Source: Sphingopyxis witflariensis
GTDB lineage: Bacteria; Pseudomonadota; Alphaproteobacteria; Sphingomonadales; Sphingomonadaceae
Length of the DNA: 64,000 bases
Direction: 5' to 3'
NCBI RefSeq assembly: GCF_002205635.1
Contig: NZ_NISJ01000001.1
Coordinates: 1 to 64,000, forward strand
The translations under genes were made by a program, and so were the position numbers. Under the pieces are notes generated by a model, which ran no database searches, was not told the DNA's origin, and saw only the letters and a list, made by a program, of their open reading frames with translations. How positions within the stretch are numbered: the stretch's first letter is position 1; each line of letters opens with the position of its first letter. Shown here one piece after another: positions 23,994-32,385 of the stretch.

Positions 23994-25175
23994 ATGAGTG
24001 AGTCTGCCCTCTCTTCGGCCCCGCGCGTGGCCGTGTTGCTGCTCGCTGGTGGCCGCGGGACGCGCGCCGGCTATGAAACCCCGAAACAACTCGCGATGCT
24101 CGGCGGCAAGCCGGTGCTGCGCTGGAGCCTGGACGCCTTTGCTGCGCATGACGCCATATCACGCGGCGTGCTGGTGGCGAGCGACGATGTCGTGGCGGCG
24201 GTCGGCGAGCTTCCCGAAGGCTGGAGCTATGCCGCCGCGGGCGCCGAACGCCAGCAATCGGTCGGAAACGCCCTCGCCTGCCTTTCCGACTGGGACGATG
24301 ACGCCATGATATTGGTGCACGACGCCGCGCGCCCCGGCGTGACGGCGGCGGTGGTCGACCGCTTGCTTGCCGTGCTGCAAAATGGCGCCAAGGCGGCGAT
24401 CCCCACCCTTCCGGTGCCCGATACGCTGGTCGAACAGGCGGGCAATGAGGCCGGCGAAGTCGTTGATCGCGCGGCTTTGGCGCGAGTACAAACCCCGCAG
24501 GCGTTTCATTTGGGGACATTGCGACGCGCCCATGCCGCCGCCGCTGGCGCTACCGCGACCGACGATGCGCAACTCGTGCGGCGACTGGGCTTGCCGGTGC
24601 AGGCTGTCGCGGGCGACGCGCGCCTCCATAAACTGACATATGCCGAGGATATGGATATCCTCTCGGGGCTCTTGGGGACAAAGGCGATGACACGAACCGC
24701 GGTGGGCATGGGCTATGACGTCCATCGGCTGGTCGCCGATAAGCCGCTGTGGATAGGCGGCATAGAAATCGCGCATAGTCATGGACTTGAAGGCCATAGT
24801 GATGCCGACGTCGCGCTTCATGCGCTGACCGACGCAATCCTCGGCGCGCTCGCCGACGGCGACATTGGCGACCATTTCCCGCCGAGCGATCCGCAGTGGC
24901 GCGGCGCCGCCTCGCACCGCTTCCTCGCCTTCGCCGCCGACCGCGTGGCAGCGCGCGGCGGACGGATCGAGCATGTCGACCTGACGATTATCGCCGAGGC
25001 GCCGAAGATCGGCCCGCATCGCCCCGCCATCCGGGAGCGCATCGCGGAAATCCTTGCGATCCCTGTGGCAAAGGTTAGTGTGAAAGCCACAACGACAGAA
25101 CGGCTGGGTTTTACCGGCCGTCGCGAAGGGATCGCTGCGCAGGCCGTTGCGACCCTGCAACTTCCGGAGATTTGA
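23994..25175 (+). CDS. ispDF: Bifunctional IspD/IspF isoprenoid enzyme
   Basis: A 393-aa fusion working in the MEP pathway. The N-terminal part (about 1-230) is the cytidylyltransferase: LLLAGGRGTRAGYETPKQLA, VHDAARPGV, RVQTPQAFH. The C-terminal part (about 235-393) is the cyclodiphosphate synthase: GMGYDVHRL with metal-binding Asp-His, GLEGHSDADVALHALTDAIL, and TTTERLGFTGR near the end. Fusion of these two genes is usual in alphaproteobacteria. A GCTAACC box lies 14 bases before the start. Confidence 0.96.
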   Translation: MSESALSSAPRVAVLLLAGGRGTRAGYETPKQLAMLGGKPVLRWSLDAFAAHDAISRGVLVASDDVVAAVGELPEGWSYAAAGAERQQSVGNALACLSDWDDDAMILVHDAARPGVTAAVVDRLLAVLQNGAKAAIPTLPVPDTLVEQAGNEAGEVVDRAALARVQTPQAFHLGTLRRAHAAAAGATATDDAQLVRRLGLPVQAVAGDARLHKLTYAEDMDILSGLLGTKAMTRTAVGMGYDVHRLVADKPLWIGGIEIAHSHGLEGHSDADVALHALTDAILGALADGDIGDHFPPSDPQWRGAASHRFLAFAADRVAARGGRIEHVDLTIIAEAPKIGPHRPAIRERIAEILAIPVAKVSVKATTTERLGFTGRREGIAAQAVATLQLPEI

Positions 25176-25179
25176 AGCC

Positions 25180-25737
25180 GTGCTGCCCAATGATGAATCG
25201 CGCCTCACCGCGCGCGACGATCTTGCTACGAATGTGCTCGCGAACAACCGCGCCGTGGGCCGCCGGGTCGCCGTCGCCGAAAGCTGCACCGGGGGTATGG
25301 TCAGCGCCGCGCTGACCGACATTGCGGGCAGTTCCGACGTGTTTTCGGCGGGGTTCATCACCTATTCGGGCCATGCCAAGCAGACCCAACTCGACGTCAG
25401 CAGCGAAATCATCGAAACCTTCGGCGAAGTCTCGCTCGCGACCGCCTGGGCGATGGCCGCAGGGGCGCTGGCGAACAGCGATGCCGACGTTGCAGTTGCG
25501 ATCACCGGGATCGCCGGTCCGGGCGGCGGATCGGAAAAGAAACCCGTGGGCCTTATCGTCTTCGCCCGAGCGCTGCGCGGCCAGGACCCCGACGAATATT
25601 TTACCCAGCGGGTACAGTTCGAATCGACCGATCGCGCCGCGATCCGTCACCATGCAACCTTGTTCGCGCTCGACCTGCTTCAGCCCGACAAGGATTCGCT
25701 GCGGCCTTCGGAAGATATCGCCCTCCCCGCGCCGTAA
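25180..25737 (+). CDS. CinA C-terminal-type nicotinamide-nucleotide amidohydrolase
   Basis: A 185-aa protein with only the CinA C-terminal (PncC) domain, which deamidates NMN. Motifs are VAVAESCTGGMVSAALTDIA with the catalytic serine, GFITYSGHAKQ and AITGIAGPGGGSEKKPVGL. GTG 25180 is preferred because of a GGAG site and its position directly after ispDF (4 bp). An in-frame ATG at 25147 would lie inside ispDF. Its last 58 bp overlap the convergent RatA-like gene. Confidence 0.88.
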   Translation: MLPNDESRLTARDDLATNVLANNRAVGRRVAVAESCTGGMVSAALTDIAGSSDVFSAGFITYSGHAKQTQLDVSSEIIETFGEVSLATAWAMAAGALANSDADVAVAITGIAGPGGGSEKKPVGLIVFARALRGQDPDEYFTQRVQFESTDRAAIRHHATLFALDLLQPDKDSLRPSEDIALPAP

Positions 25738-26159
25738 AGTTCATCAGCGCGCGTTTCGAACGCCGCGATCATCTTGCGCAGCGCCTTGTCGAACATCTGC
25801 CCCGCCAGCGCCTCGAACATACGGCTGCGGAACGAGAAATCGACCATGAAGTCGACGCGGCAGCCGCCGCCCTCGGCAGGCTCGAAATGCCACTCATTGC
25901 TGAGGTGACGCATCGGGCCATCGATATAGCTCACTGACACTGCGCTCGGCCGCTGTTTATGGACGCGGCACGAAAAACTCTCGCGCAATCCCTTGAAGCC
26001 GACGATCATGTCGGCAATCGCCTCATGCTCGCTGTCGCTACGCAGACGCAGGGCGATGACCCACGGCAGGAATTCAGGATAACGCTCAATATCCGCCACC
26101 AGCGCGAACATCTGTTCGGCGCTGTACGGCAGGACGCGGGTTTCGTGGTGCCGTGGCAA
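25680..26159 (-). CDS. RatA/Coq10-like START-domain protein
   Basis: A polyketide-cyclase/START-fold protein of about 159 aa. The family includes the ubiquinone-binding Coq10 and the RatA toxin. Features are HHETRVLPYSAEQMFALVAD and IERYPEFLPWV at the N-terminus, FKGLRESFSCRV and SNEWHFEPAEGGGCRVDFMV in the sheet, and a final long helix (AGQMFDKALRKMIAAFE). No ATG is available; TTG 26159 gives the family-typical start MPRHHETR, while GTG 26198 would add 13 residues inside lipA. It follows lipA, a common pairing in alphaproteobacteria. Confidence 0.85.
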   Translation of the reverse strand: MPRHHETRVLPYSAEQMFALVADIERYPEFLPWVIALRLRSDSEHEAIADMIVGFKGLRESFSCRVHKQRPSAVSVSYIDGPMRHLSNEWHFEPAEGGGCRVDFMVDFSFRSRMFEALAGQMFDKALRKMIAAFETRADELYGAGRAISSEGRSESLSG

Positions 26160-26166
26160 GAAGGCG

Positions 26167-27111
26167 TCAGCCCGCCGCGCGCGCCAATTTCGCCTCACGC
26201 GCGGCGCGCATGCGTTCGAAATCGTCGCCGGCGTGATAGCTCGACCGGGTCAAGGGCGACGAAGCGACCTGCAAAAAGCCCTTGGCACGCGCGATCTGCG
26301 CATAGGCGTCGAACGCTTGCGGGGTCACAAAGTCCATCACCTTGGCATGACGCGGCGTCGGCTGAAGATATTGGCCCATCGTCATGAAGTCGATGTCTGC
26401 GCTGCGCATATCGTCCATCACTTGATGCACCTCCATCCGCTCCTCGCCGAGGCCGAGCATGACGCCCGACTTGGTGAAGATCGACGGATCGCGGCGCTTG
26501 ACGCTTTCGAGCAGGCGCAGCGAGGCATAGTAACGCGCGCCGGGGCGGATCGTCGGATAGAGGCGCGGGACGGTCTCGAGGTTGTGATTATAGACGTCGG
26601 GCCGCGCATCGACGATCGCCGCGATCGCGCTTTCGGGCTTGTTGCGGAAATCCGGGGTCAGGATTTCGATCGTCGTCGTCGGCGTCTCACGGCGCAGCGC
26701 CTCGATCACCTTGACGAACTGGCTTGCGCCGCCATCGGGCAGATCGTCGCGATCGACCGACGTGATGACGATGTGGCTGAGCCCCATCTTCGCCGCCGCG
26801 ATAGCCGTATGTTCGGGTTCGAGCAGATCGACCGCGCGCGGCATCCCCGTCTTGACGTTGCAAAAGGCGCAGGCGCGGGTGCAGGTGTCACCCAGGATCA
26901 TCACCGTCGCATGCTTTTTGGTCCAGCATTCGCCGATGTTCGGGCACGCAGCTTCTTCGCACACCGTATTGAGATTGAGCTCACGCATCAATTTGCGCGT
27001 TTCGGCGTAACCGGGGCTGGTCGGCGCCTTGACGCGAATCCAGTCGGGCTTGCGCGCGCGCTGGCTGGGAGTGGTGGCGGATGCCGGCTGAGGCTGGGCG
27101 GGAGCGTTCAT
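26167..27111 (-). CDS. lipA: Lipoyl synthase
   Basis: A 314-aa radical-SAM enzyme that inserts two sulfurs into octanoyl groups. It has both clusters: the auxiliary cysteines in [12 protein letters not shown] and the SAM cluster in CTRACAFC. Further motifs are [26 protein letters not shown] and [12 protein letters not shown] with the C-terminal serine ligand region. ATG 27111 is chosen; GTG 27132 would add seven residues. The gene is divergent to the carbonic anhydrase. Confidence 0.95.
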   Translation of the reverse strand: MNAPAQPQPASATTPSQRARKPDWIRVKAPTSPGYAETRKLMRELNLNTVCEEAACPNIGECWTKKHATVMILGDTCTRACAFCNVKTGMPRAVDLLEPEHTAIAAAKMGLSHIVITSVDRDDLPDGGASQFVKVIEALRRETPTTTIEILTPDFRNKPESAIAAIVDARPDVYNHNLETVPRLYPTIRPGARYYASLRLLESVKRRDPSIFTKSGVMLGLGEERMEVHQVMDDMRSADIDFMTMGQYLQPTPRHAKVMDFVTPQAFDAYAQIARAKGFLQVASSPLTRSSYHAGDDFERMRAAREAKLARAAG

Positions 27112-27160
27112 GCCGCTCACATAGTCGTGCACGCGCCTCTTCTCAACCCGCGATCCTATG

Positions 27161-27166
27161 CTAAAG
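27161..27166 (+). promoter_or_regulatory. CTAAAG -10-like box before the carbonic anhydrase
   Basis: TGCTAAAGCGCGCGC precedes ATG 27174; the CTAAAG box ends eight bases before the start. GCTAAAGC matches seven of eight positions of the alphaproteobacterial GCTANAWC element. Transcription would begin at about the start codon, so the mRNA may be leaderless. No ribosome site is seen. Confidence 0.4.
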
Positions 27167-27173
27167 CGCGCGC

Positions 27174-27815
27174 ATGACTCACTTTGCTGATTTGCTCGAG
27201 GGCTATGCCCGTTTCCGCGCCACCGGGTGGGAAGAGCAGCGCGAGCGATGGGAGGAACTGGCCGAGGGCCAGTCGCCCAAGGTGATGATCATCGCCTGTT
27301 CTGACAGCCGCGTTGAGCCCGCACAGATTTTCGACACCCGCCCCGGCGAGGTTTTCGTCGTCCGCAACGTCGGCGCGCTGGTGCCCCCCTTCGAAATCAC
27401 CCCCGGTCGCCACGGGGTTTCGTCGGCGCTGGAATTCGCCGTCCAAATCCTGCGCGTCGAGGAAATCGTCGTGCTGGGTCACGGCATGTGCGGCGGTTGC
27501 CACGCCGCGCTCCACCGCACGATGGAGGGCGCCGAGCCTGGCCATGGCGGATTCATTGCCGACTGGATTTCGATGCTCGACGATGCAAGCGCCGAAGTGC
27601 GCGCCCGCCACGCCGACCTCAACAGCTTTGAAGCACGGCGCGACATGGAATTTGCGGCGGTCGAGGTCAGCCTCGCCAATTTGCGCACCTTCCCCTGCAT
27701 CCAGCAAAAGGAAGCACGCGGGACATTATCGCTGCGCGGCGCCTTTTTCGCGGTCAGTGACGGCATATTGCATCTGTTGGACGAAGCGACCGGGGAATTC
27801 AGCCCCGCCACCTGA
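27174..27815 (+). CDS. Beta-class carbonic anhydrase
   Basis: A 213-aa zinc enzyme interconverting CO2 and bicarbonate. Zinc ligands are in [11 protein letters not shown] (Cys42; Asp44-Arg46 dyad) and [12 protein letters not shown] (His and Cys). [10 protein letters not shown] and [10 protein letters not shown] are also typical. The chain has the family's length, with the C-terminal [20 protein letters not shown]. It is 13 bp upstream of a membrane-protein gene that has its own ribosome site. Confidence 0.92.
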   Translation: MTHFADLLEGYARFRATGWEEQRERWEELAEGQSPKVMIIACSDSRVEPAQIFDTRPGEVFVVRNVGALVPPFEITPGRHGVSSALEFAVQILRVEEIVVLGHGMCGGCHAALHRTMEGAEPGHGGFIADWISMLDDASAEVRARHADLNSFEARRDMEFAAVEVSLANLRTFPCIQQKEARGTLSLRGAFFAVSDGILHLLDEATGEFSPAT

Positions 27816-27828
27816 ACGGGAGACTGAC

Positions 27829-28410
27829 ATGAGCAAAAATGCAATGTGGCTGACGCTGATTTTCGCGGCGGCCATTTTCGGCGCTCTGATGGGGCCGTCG
27901 CTCGCCAGCATGATGTCTCCCGACAAGCTGCTGATCCTCTCGGTCCTCCTGATCGGCGGCATCATCCTCTTCATTTTCTGGGCGCTGTCGAGCAACAAGG
28001 GCGGCGCCAAGGCCAGTCCGGCGGCGCTCGCCGATGCCCGCACGATGCAGGCGCCATCAGGAAAAGCGCGCATCTATATCAGCCGCCGCGGCTTCGTCGC
28101 CGCCTTGCAGGGCATGGATGTGACGCTCGACGGGACCGCGAAGGGCCAGATCAAATCGGGCCAGATGTTGCTCGCCGACGTCGCGCCGGGCGTGCATCAT
28201 ATCCATGTCGCGACCGCCAAGACGAAGCTCGCACATCCTGCCGAACTGGAAATCGACGTCGGCGCGGGCGGCGTGATCGTCATCGACGCGATGATCGAAA
28301 TGGGCGCGCTGAAAGGCAGCGTGAAGCTGACCCGGCTTGACGCCGCCAAGGCGCGTGAGGACGTCCACGCGATCAAGCTGATCCTGTGGGAAGTTCCGCC
28401 CGTAAGCTGA
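27829..28410 (+). CDS. Unknown membrane-anchored protein
   Basis: A 193-aa protein from ATG 27829, which follows a GGGAG site. Two N-terminal helices (AMWLTLIFAAAIFGALMG; LLILSVLLIGGIILFIFWAL) are followed by a soluble domain of about 125 residues, rich in beta-strand patterns such as GMDVTLDGTAKGQIKSGQML and PGVHHIHVATAK. That part resembles PEGA-like or carbohydrate-binding sandwich folds, but I cannot assign a family. The neighbours do not suggest a role. Confidence 0.6.
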   Translation: MSKNAMWLTLIFAAAIFGALMGPSLASMMSPDKLLILSVLLIGGIILFIFWALSSNKGGAKASPAALADARTMQAPSGKARIYISRRGFVAALQGMDVTLDGTAKGQIKSGQMLLADVAPGVHHIHVATAKTKLAHPAELEIDVGAGGVIVIDAMIEMGALKGSVKLTRLDAAKAREDVHAIKLILWEVPPVS

Positions 28411-28510
28411 ACTATGCTGCGCGACCAAGCGACGCAGACATGCGAGCAACCGTGAAACGGTTCGGCAACAATGGCGTTGATGACACGTTCTCCCCCAAAA
28501 GGAGAATTTG

Positions 28511-29212
28511 ATGGCCTTTCGCCAAACCCTGTCGGCTGCGCCGGCGCTTGCTTCCCGCCGCCGCGCCTTTCCCGGCGAAGATGAAAATTACGCCAAAGCC
28601 CGAAAATCGCTGCTTGCCGAAGAGATTGACCTGCGCCGCAAGATAGCGCGGGTGGCCGCTCAGCGTCGCGCACTACCGCCCGGGCCGCTAATGGCGGATT
28701 ACCGGTTTCAGGATGGCGATGGAGCGGCCCTTGATCTGAGCGACCTGTTTGGCGAACATGACACGCTCGTCGCCTATTTCTGGATGTACGGCCCCGAACG
28801 CGAACGCCCCTGCCCGATGTGCACCAACTGGCTGGGCGCGGTGAACGGCAATGCGAATGACCTCAAGCAGCGCGTCGCGTTCAAGATTATCGGCCGCAGC
28901 CCGGTCCAACGGCAACAGGCATTCGCGCAAGAACGCGGATGGCAGGCGCTCGATTTCGTCCAGACCATCGGTGACGATTTCACCCGCGATTTCGCGCTGC
29001 TCAACCCGGACGGCACCGAAAACCCGGCGCTGGCGGTGTTCAAGCGCAATGGCAGCGGCATACGCCTGTTCTGGAAAAGCGAAATGACGCCGCAAATGGC
29101 CGACCCGGGACAAGACCCGCGCGATGCGCCCGATGTGGCAAGCCTGTGGACGATCCTCGACCTCACGCCCGGCGGGCGCGGCACCGACTGGTATCCATCG
29201 CTGGAATATTAG
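28511..29212 (+). CDS. DUF899-family thioredoxin-like protein
   Basis: A 233-aa protein of the DUF899 family, which has a thioredoxin-like fold. Family hallmarks are YRFQDGDGAALDLSDLFGEH, VAYFWMYGPERERPCPMCTN with a CPMC redox-like motif, and a C-terminal GGRGTDWYPSLEY. ATG 28511 follows AAAAGGAG at good distance. Biochemical function is not established. Its stop overlaps the convergent thioesterase end by four bases. Confidence 0.85.
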   Translation: MAFRQTLSAAPALASRRRAFPGEDENYAKARKSLLAEEIDLRRKIARVAAQRRALPPGPLMADYRFQDGDGAALDLSDLFGEHDTLVAYFWMYGPERERPCPMCTNWLGAVNGNANDLKQRVAFKIIGRSPVQRQQAFAQERGWQALDFVQTIGDDFTRDFALLNPDGTENPALAVFKRNGSGIRLFWKSEMTPQMADPGQDPRDAPDVASLWTILDLTPGGRGTDWYPSLEY

Positions 29213-29655
29213 GGGATGGCGTAGGTCACATTCGCCTGACCGACGGGCTTGTCAGCATCGTCGGTCCAGATTCGCACATCCATCACCGCAAGCCGTTTGC
29301 CGAGGCGCAGCATATGCGCGTCGGCAAACAGCGGGCCCGGGCGGCACGGACGCAGGAACTGGTAATTGAGCCCGCTGGTCACCGCCATAGCGACGGGGCC
29401 GATATGCGCGAGCACAAGCGCATAGGCCGCCATGTCGGCAAAACCCATCTGCGTTGGCCCCGAGATCAACCCACCGGGGCGCAGCGCCTTTTCATTCGGA
29501 TCGAGCCGCGCCTGAATATGGCCGGGCACCGCCGACACCACATGCCCGCGCGAACCCGGCGCCGAATGGGGGAAGGCCTGTGCCATGAAGGCGTTGAGCG
29601 CGTCCGCATCCAAACGGATCGCGCTCGAAGAGATCGGTGCCGCCTCCCCCGTCAT
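29209..29655 (-). CDS. PaaI-family hotdog thioesterase
   Basis: A 148-aa acyl-CoA thioesterase-like protein. The hotdog pattern includes LRPGGLISGPTQMGFADMAA (central helix), GPVAMAVTSGLNYQFLRPCR and the strand VMDVRIWTDDADKPVGQANV. The substrate is unknown. It lies six bases after ettA in the same direction, so it is likely transcribed with it. Confidence 0.85.
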   Translation of the reverse strand: MTGEAAPISSSAIRLDADALNAFMAQAFPHSAPGSRGHVVSAVPGHIQARLDPNEKALRPGGLISGPTQMGFADMAAYALVLAHIGPVAMAVTSGLNYQFLRPCRPGPLFADAHMLRLGKRLAVMDVRIWTDDADKPVGQANVTYAIP

Positions 29656-29660
29656 GCCGG

Positions 29661-31340
29661 TCAGCGCGACAGTTTCTTGTAGGTCGTCGCGTGCGGACGC
29701 GTCGCACCTTCGCCCAGGCGGCGGATCTTGTCCTCTTCATATGCCCCGAAATTGCCTTCGAACCATTCGACATGGCTATCGCCTTCGAACGCCAGAATGT
29801 GCGTCGCGAGGCGATCGAGGAAGAAGCGGTCATGGCTGATGACCACGGCGCAGCCCGCGAAATTCTCCAGCGCCTCTTCGAGCGCCGCCAGCGTTTCGGT
29901 ATCGAGATCGTTGGTCGGTTCGTCGAGCAGGAGGACGTTGCCACCCTCCTTGAGCATTTTGGCCATATGGACGCGGTTGCGTTCGCCGCCCGACAGCTGG
30001 CCGACCTTCTTCTGCTGGTCGACGCCCTTGAAGTTGAAGGCGCCGACATAGGCGCGGGTCTGCATTTCATGCTTGCCGATATTCATCATTTCGGCGCCGC
30101 CCGAAATTTCCTGCCAGACATTATTGTCGGGCTTCAAATCGTCGCGGCTCTGGTCGACGAAGCCGAGATGGACGGTGTCGCCGATCGTCACCTTGCCGCT
30201 GTCGGGAGTTTCCTGACCGGTGATCAGCTTGAACAGAGTCGATTTACCCGCGCCGTTCGGACCGATCACGCCGACGATACCGCCCGGCGGCAGCGAGAAG
30301 GACAGGTCTTCGAAGAGCAGCTTGTCGCCATAGGCTTTGGACACACCCTCGACCTCAATGACCTTGCCGCCGAGACGCTGGGGAACCTGGATGACGATCT
30401 GCGCCTTGCCCGGAATGCGCTTTTCCTGCGCTTCGACCAGCTGGTCGAAGCTTTTGATACGCGCCTTCGACTTGGCCTGGCGGGCTTTCGGCGACTGGCG
30501 AATCCATTCGAGTTCGTCCTTGATCGCCTTCTGGCGACCCGCGTCCTCGCGCGATTCCTGCTCGAGGCGCTTGCCCTTCTTCTCCAGGTAGGTCGAATAA
30601 TTGCCTTCATAGACAAAATAGCGGCCGCGATCGAGTTCGAGGATCCAGTTCACGACATTGTCGAGGAAGTAGCGATCGTGGGTGACGAGGATGACGTTGC
30701 CTGGATAGTCGACCAGATGCTTTTCGAGCCAGGCGACGCTTTCGGCGTCCAAATGGTTGGTCGGTTCGTCGAGCAGCAGGATCGACGGCTTTTCGAGGAG
30801 CAGGCGGGTGAGCGCGATGCGGCGCTTTTCACCACCCGACAGATTCTCGACGCCCCAGTCGCCCGGCGGACAACGCAGCGCTTCCATCGCGATTTCGAGC
30901 TGGTTGTCGAGCGTCCAGCCATCGACCGCATCAATCTTTTCCTGAAGCGTGCCCATTTCTTCCATCAACGCGTCGAAATCGGCGTCGGCGGGCGGATCGG
31001 CCATCAGCGTGCTGATCTCGTTGAAACGATCCATCATGTCGGCGACGGGGCGGACGCCGTCCATGACATTCTCTTTGACCGTCTTGGTCGGATCTAGCTC
31101 CGGCTCCTGCGCCAGATAGCCGACGGTGATGCCCTCGCCCGGCCATGCCTCGCCCGAAAATTCGGTGTCGATACCGGCCATGATCTTCATCAGGGTCGAT
31201 TTACCCGTTCCGTTCGGGCCGACGATGCCGATTTTGGCGTCGGGATAAAATTGCAGGCTCAAATCCTTGAGCGTCGGCTTTTGCGCGCCGGGATAGGTCT
31301 TGTTCAGACCCTTCATCACGAAACTATATTGGGCGGCCAT
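29661..31340 (-). CDS. ettA: Energy-dependent translational throttle protein EttA
   Basis: A 559-aa ABC-F protein that binds the ribosomal E site and gates elongation by ATP/ADP ratio. Two ATPase domains: [10 protein letters not shown] and [19 protein letters not shown] in the first, [11 protein letters not shown] and [15 protein letters not shown] in the second; the linker region with [16 protein letters not shown] lies between. The length matches E. coli EttA (555 aa). ATG 31340 gives [20 protein letters not shown]; longer in-frame extensions are low-complexity and rejected. Confidence 0.94.
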   Translation of the reverse strand: MAAQYSFVMKGLNKTYPGAQKPTLKDLSLQFYPDAKIGIVGPNGTGKSTLMKIMAGIDTEFSGEAWPGEGITVGYLAQEPELDPTKTVKENVMDGVRPVADMMDRFNEISTLMADPPADADFDALMEEMGTLQEKIDAVDGWTLDNQLEIAMEALRCPPGDWGVENLSGGEKRRIALTRLLLEKPSILLLDEPTNHLDAESVAWLEKHLVDYPGNVILVTHDRYFLDNVVNWILELDRGRYFVYEGNYSTYLEKKGKRLEQESREDAGRQKAIKDELEWIRQSPKARQAKSKARIKSFDQLVEAQEKRIPGKAQIVIQVPQRLGGKVIEVEGVSKAYGDKLLFEDLSFSLPPGGIVGVIGPNGAGKSTLFKLITGQETPDSGKVTIGDTVHLGFVDQSRDDLKPDNNVWQEISGGAEMMNIGKHEMQTRAYVGAFNFKGVDQQKKVGQLSGGERNRVHMAKMLKEGGNVLLLDEPTNDLDTETLAALEEALENFAGCAVVISHDRFFLDRLATHILAFEGDSHVEWFEGNFGAYEEDKIRRLGEGATRPHATTYKKLSR

Positions 31341-31407
31341 GGAATTTGCTCCGAAAGCTGACTGGCTCACGCGCGCGCGGCCAGAGGAATATGGAATTGG
31401 GGGCCGG

Positions 31408-31518
31408 TTAGCGAATAGGGTGCGCCTTGGCAATCGACGCTTGCGCGCGCGAGGCTGCGACATAGCGGTCGAGCCATGCGTCGAAGCGATCGACATGCCC
31501 GCCGAGGGCACTCGCCAT
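31408..31518 (-). CDS. Possible 36-aa ORF upstream of ettA
   Basis: From ATG 31518 the frame encodes MASALGGHVDRFDAWLDRYV and then an Ala/Lys-rich helix ending HPIR, with TAA at 31408. Its amphipathic, protein-like composition is unlike random antisense, and a stop codon lies just upstream in frame. An 11-bp inverted repeat flanks it. It may be a leader peptide or small protein ahead of ettA, or the remnant of an older gene. No ribosome site is clear. Confidence 0.3.
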   Translation of the reverse strand: MASALGGHVDRFDAWLDRYVAASRAQASIAKAHPIR

Positions 31519-31702
31519 GCCCGTCTGCGCACCCTATCCTATGACACAAGGCATCGACCCGATGCGTCGCCATCGCATCGGAATATCATCGCCCCAAGGG
31601 CTGTAATGGCGATTCTTGCCGATCGCGCGCTTCCTGCGAGCCCGTGATTGTTTCCAGGAAATGACAGATTTCCGCGCGCCACAGCCAACTCAATTATTTT
31701 TG

Positions 31703-31730
31703 TTGACGATTCATGCGGAAAGGCTAAATC
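31703..31730 (+). promoter_or_regulatory. Housekeeping promoter of the Ala-rich lipoprotein
   Basis: TTGACGA (31703-31709) and GCTAAATC (31723-31730) are separated by 13 bases. Both match the alphaproteobacterial (Caulobacter-type) consensus TTGACGS with GCTANAWC, the -10 box in all eight positions. The start codon is 65 bases downstream of the box, leaving a leader of about 60 nt. Confidence 0.7.
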
Positions 31731-31794
31731 CCGCGGCTCGCGGAACGGGAAAGTTTCCCCGACGCGGTTAGGCATTTTAGGGAGCCCACACACC

Positions 31795-32091
31795 ATGAAG
31801 AAGTTTGCTGCTATCGCCGTTGCTGCCAGCATGTTCGCCCTCGCCGCTTGCGGTGAAAAGGCTGCTGAAGAAGCAACCACCGAAGCTCCTGCTGCTGAAG
31901 CAGTCGCAGAAGAAGGCGCCGACGCCGCTGCTGCTGGCGCTGACGCCGCTGCTGCTGGTGCCGAAGCCGCTGCTGCTGGCGCCGACGCCGCTGCTGCTGC
32001 TCCGGCTGACGCTGCTGCTGCCGCTGCTGCACCGGCTGATGCCGCTGCTGCTCCGGCCGCTGCTGCTGCTCCGGCTGAAGCAAAGAAGTAA
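31795..32091 (+). CDS. Alanine-rich low-complexity lipoprotein
   Basis: A 98-aa lipoprotein from ATG 31795: signal MKKFAAIAVAASMFALAAC with lipobox LAAC. The mature part is nearly all Ala with regularly placed Gly, Asp, Glu and Pro, in repeats such as GADAAAAGADAAAAGAEAAA, and ends AEAKK. Repeat units of five to six residues may form an extended helix, recalling small outer-membrane Lpp-type linkers, although no heptad is clear. A strong promoter and an intrinsic terminator make it a monocistronic, probably abundant product. The C-terminal Lys could serve as a peptidoglycan anchor, as in Lpp; that is inference. Confidence 0.75.
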   Translation: MKKFAAIAVAASMFALAACGEKAAEEATTEAPAAEAVAEEGADAAAAGADAAAAGAEAAAAGADAAAAAPADAAAAAAAPADAAAAPAAAAAPAEAKK

Positions 32092-32128
32092 GTCACAGCC
32101 CCTCGGGGCATGACTGAAACGAGATCAG

Positions 32129-32159
32129 GGCGGTCTTCCTTCGGGAAGGCCGCCTTTTT
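32129..32159 (+). terminator. Intrinsic terminator after the Ala-rich lipoprotein
   Basis: GGCGGTCTTCC pairs with GGAAGGCCGCC (one G-U) around a TTCG tetraloop, followed by TTTTT. It lies 37 bp after the stop codon. Confidence 0.9.
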
Positions 32160-32244
32160 CTTTGCCCGATTTCCCCTAACTCATCGCCTGAACGCAGATG
32201 GCGGATAGACTTCGCGCGCGAGCCTGTCTAAGGCGCAAACCAGT

Positions 32245-32321
<77 letters not shown>

Positions 32322-32385
32322 TTTATCCAGCGAGGGTAGCGATCGGGGCTTTTGACCCTCCACGCTCCCCCGTCCCCTTCTCCCC

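Larger units (their letters stand above)
31341..31794. other. 454-bp divergent intergenic region between ettA and the lipoprotein
   Basis: No established gene is seen. It holds a possible 36-aa ORF on the minus strand (31408-31518), an 11-bp inverted repeat (ATAGGGTGCGC, 31415-31425, with its complement at 31527-31537) almost exactly bracketing that ORF, and a well-matched plus-strand promoter (31703-31730). The remainder shows no structure that I can support. Confidence 0.6.

Noticed and set aside
29661..31532. N-terminally extended EttA starting at 31532
   Set aside because: The extension is Arg-rich low-complexity sequence and EttA family proteins start at the residue encoded at 31340.
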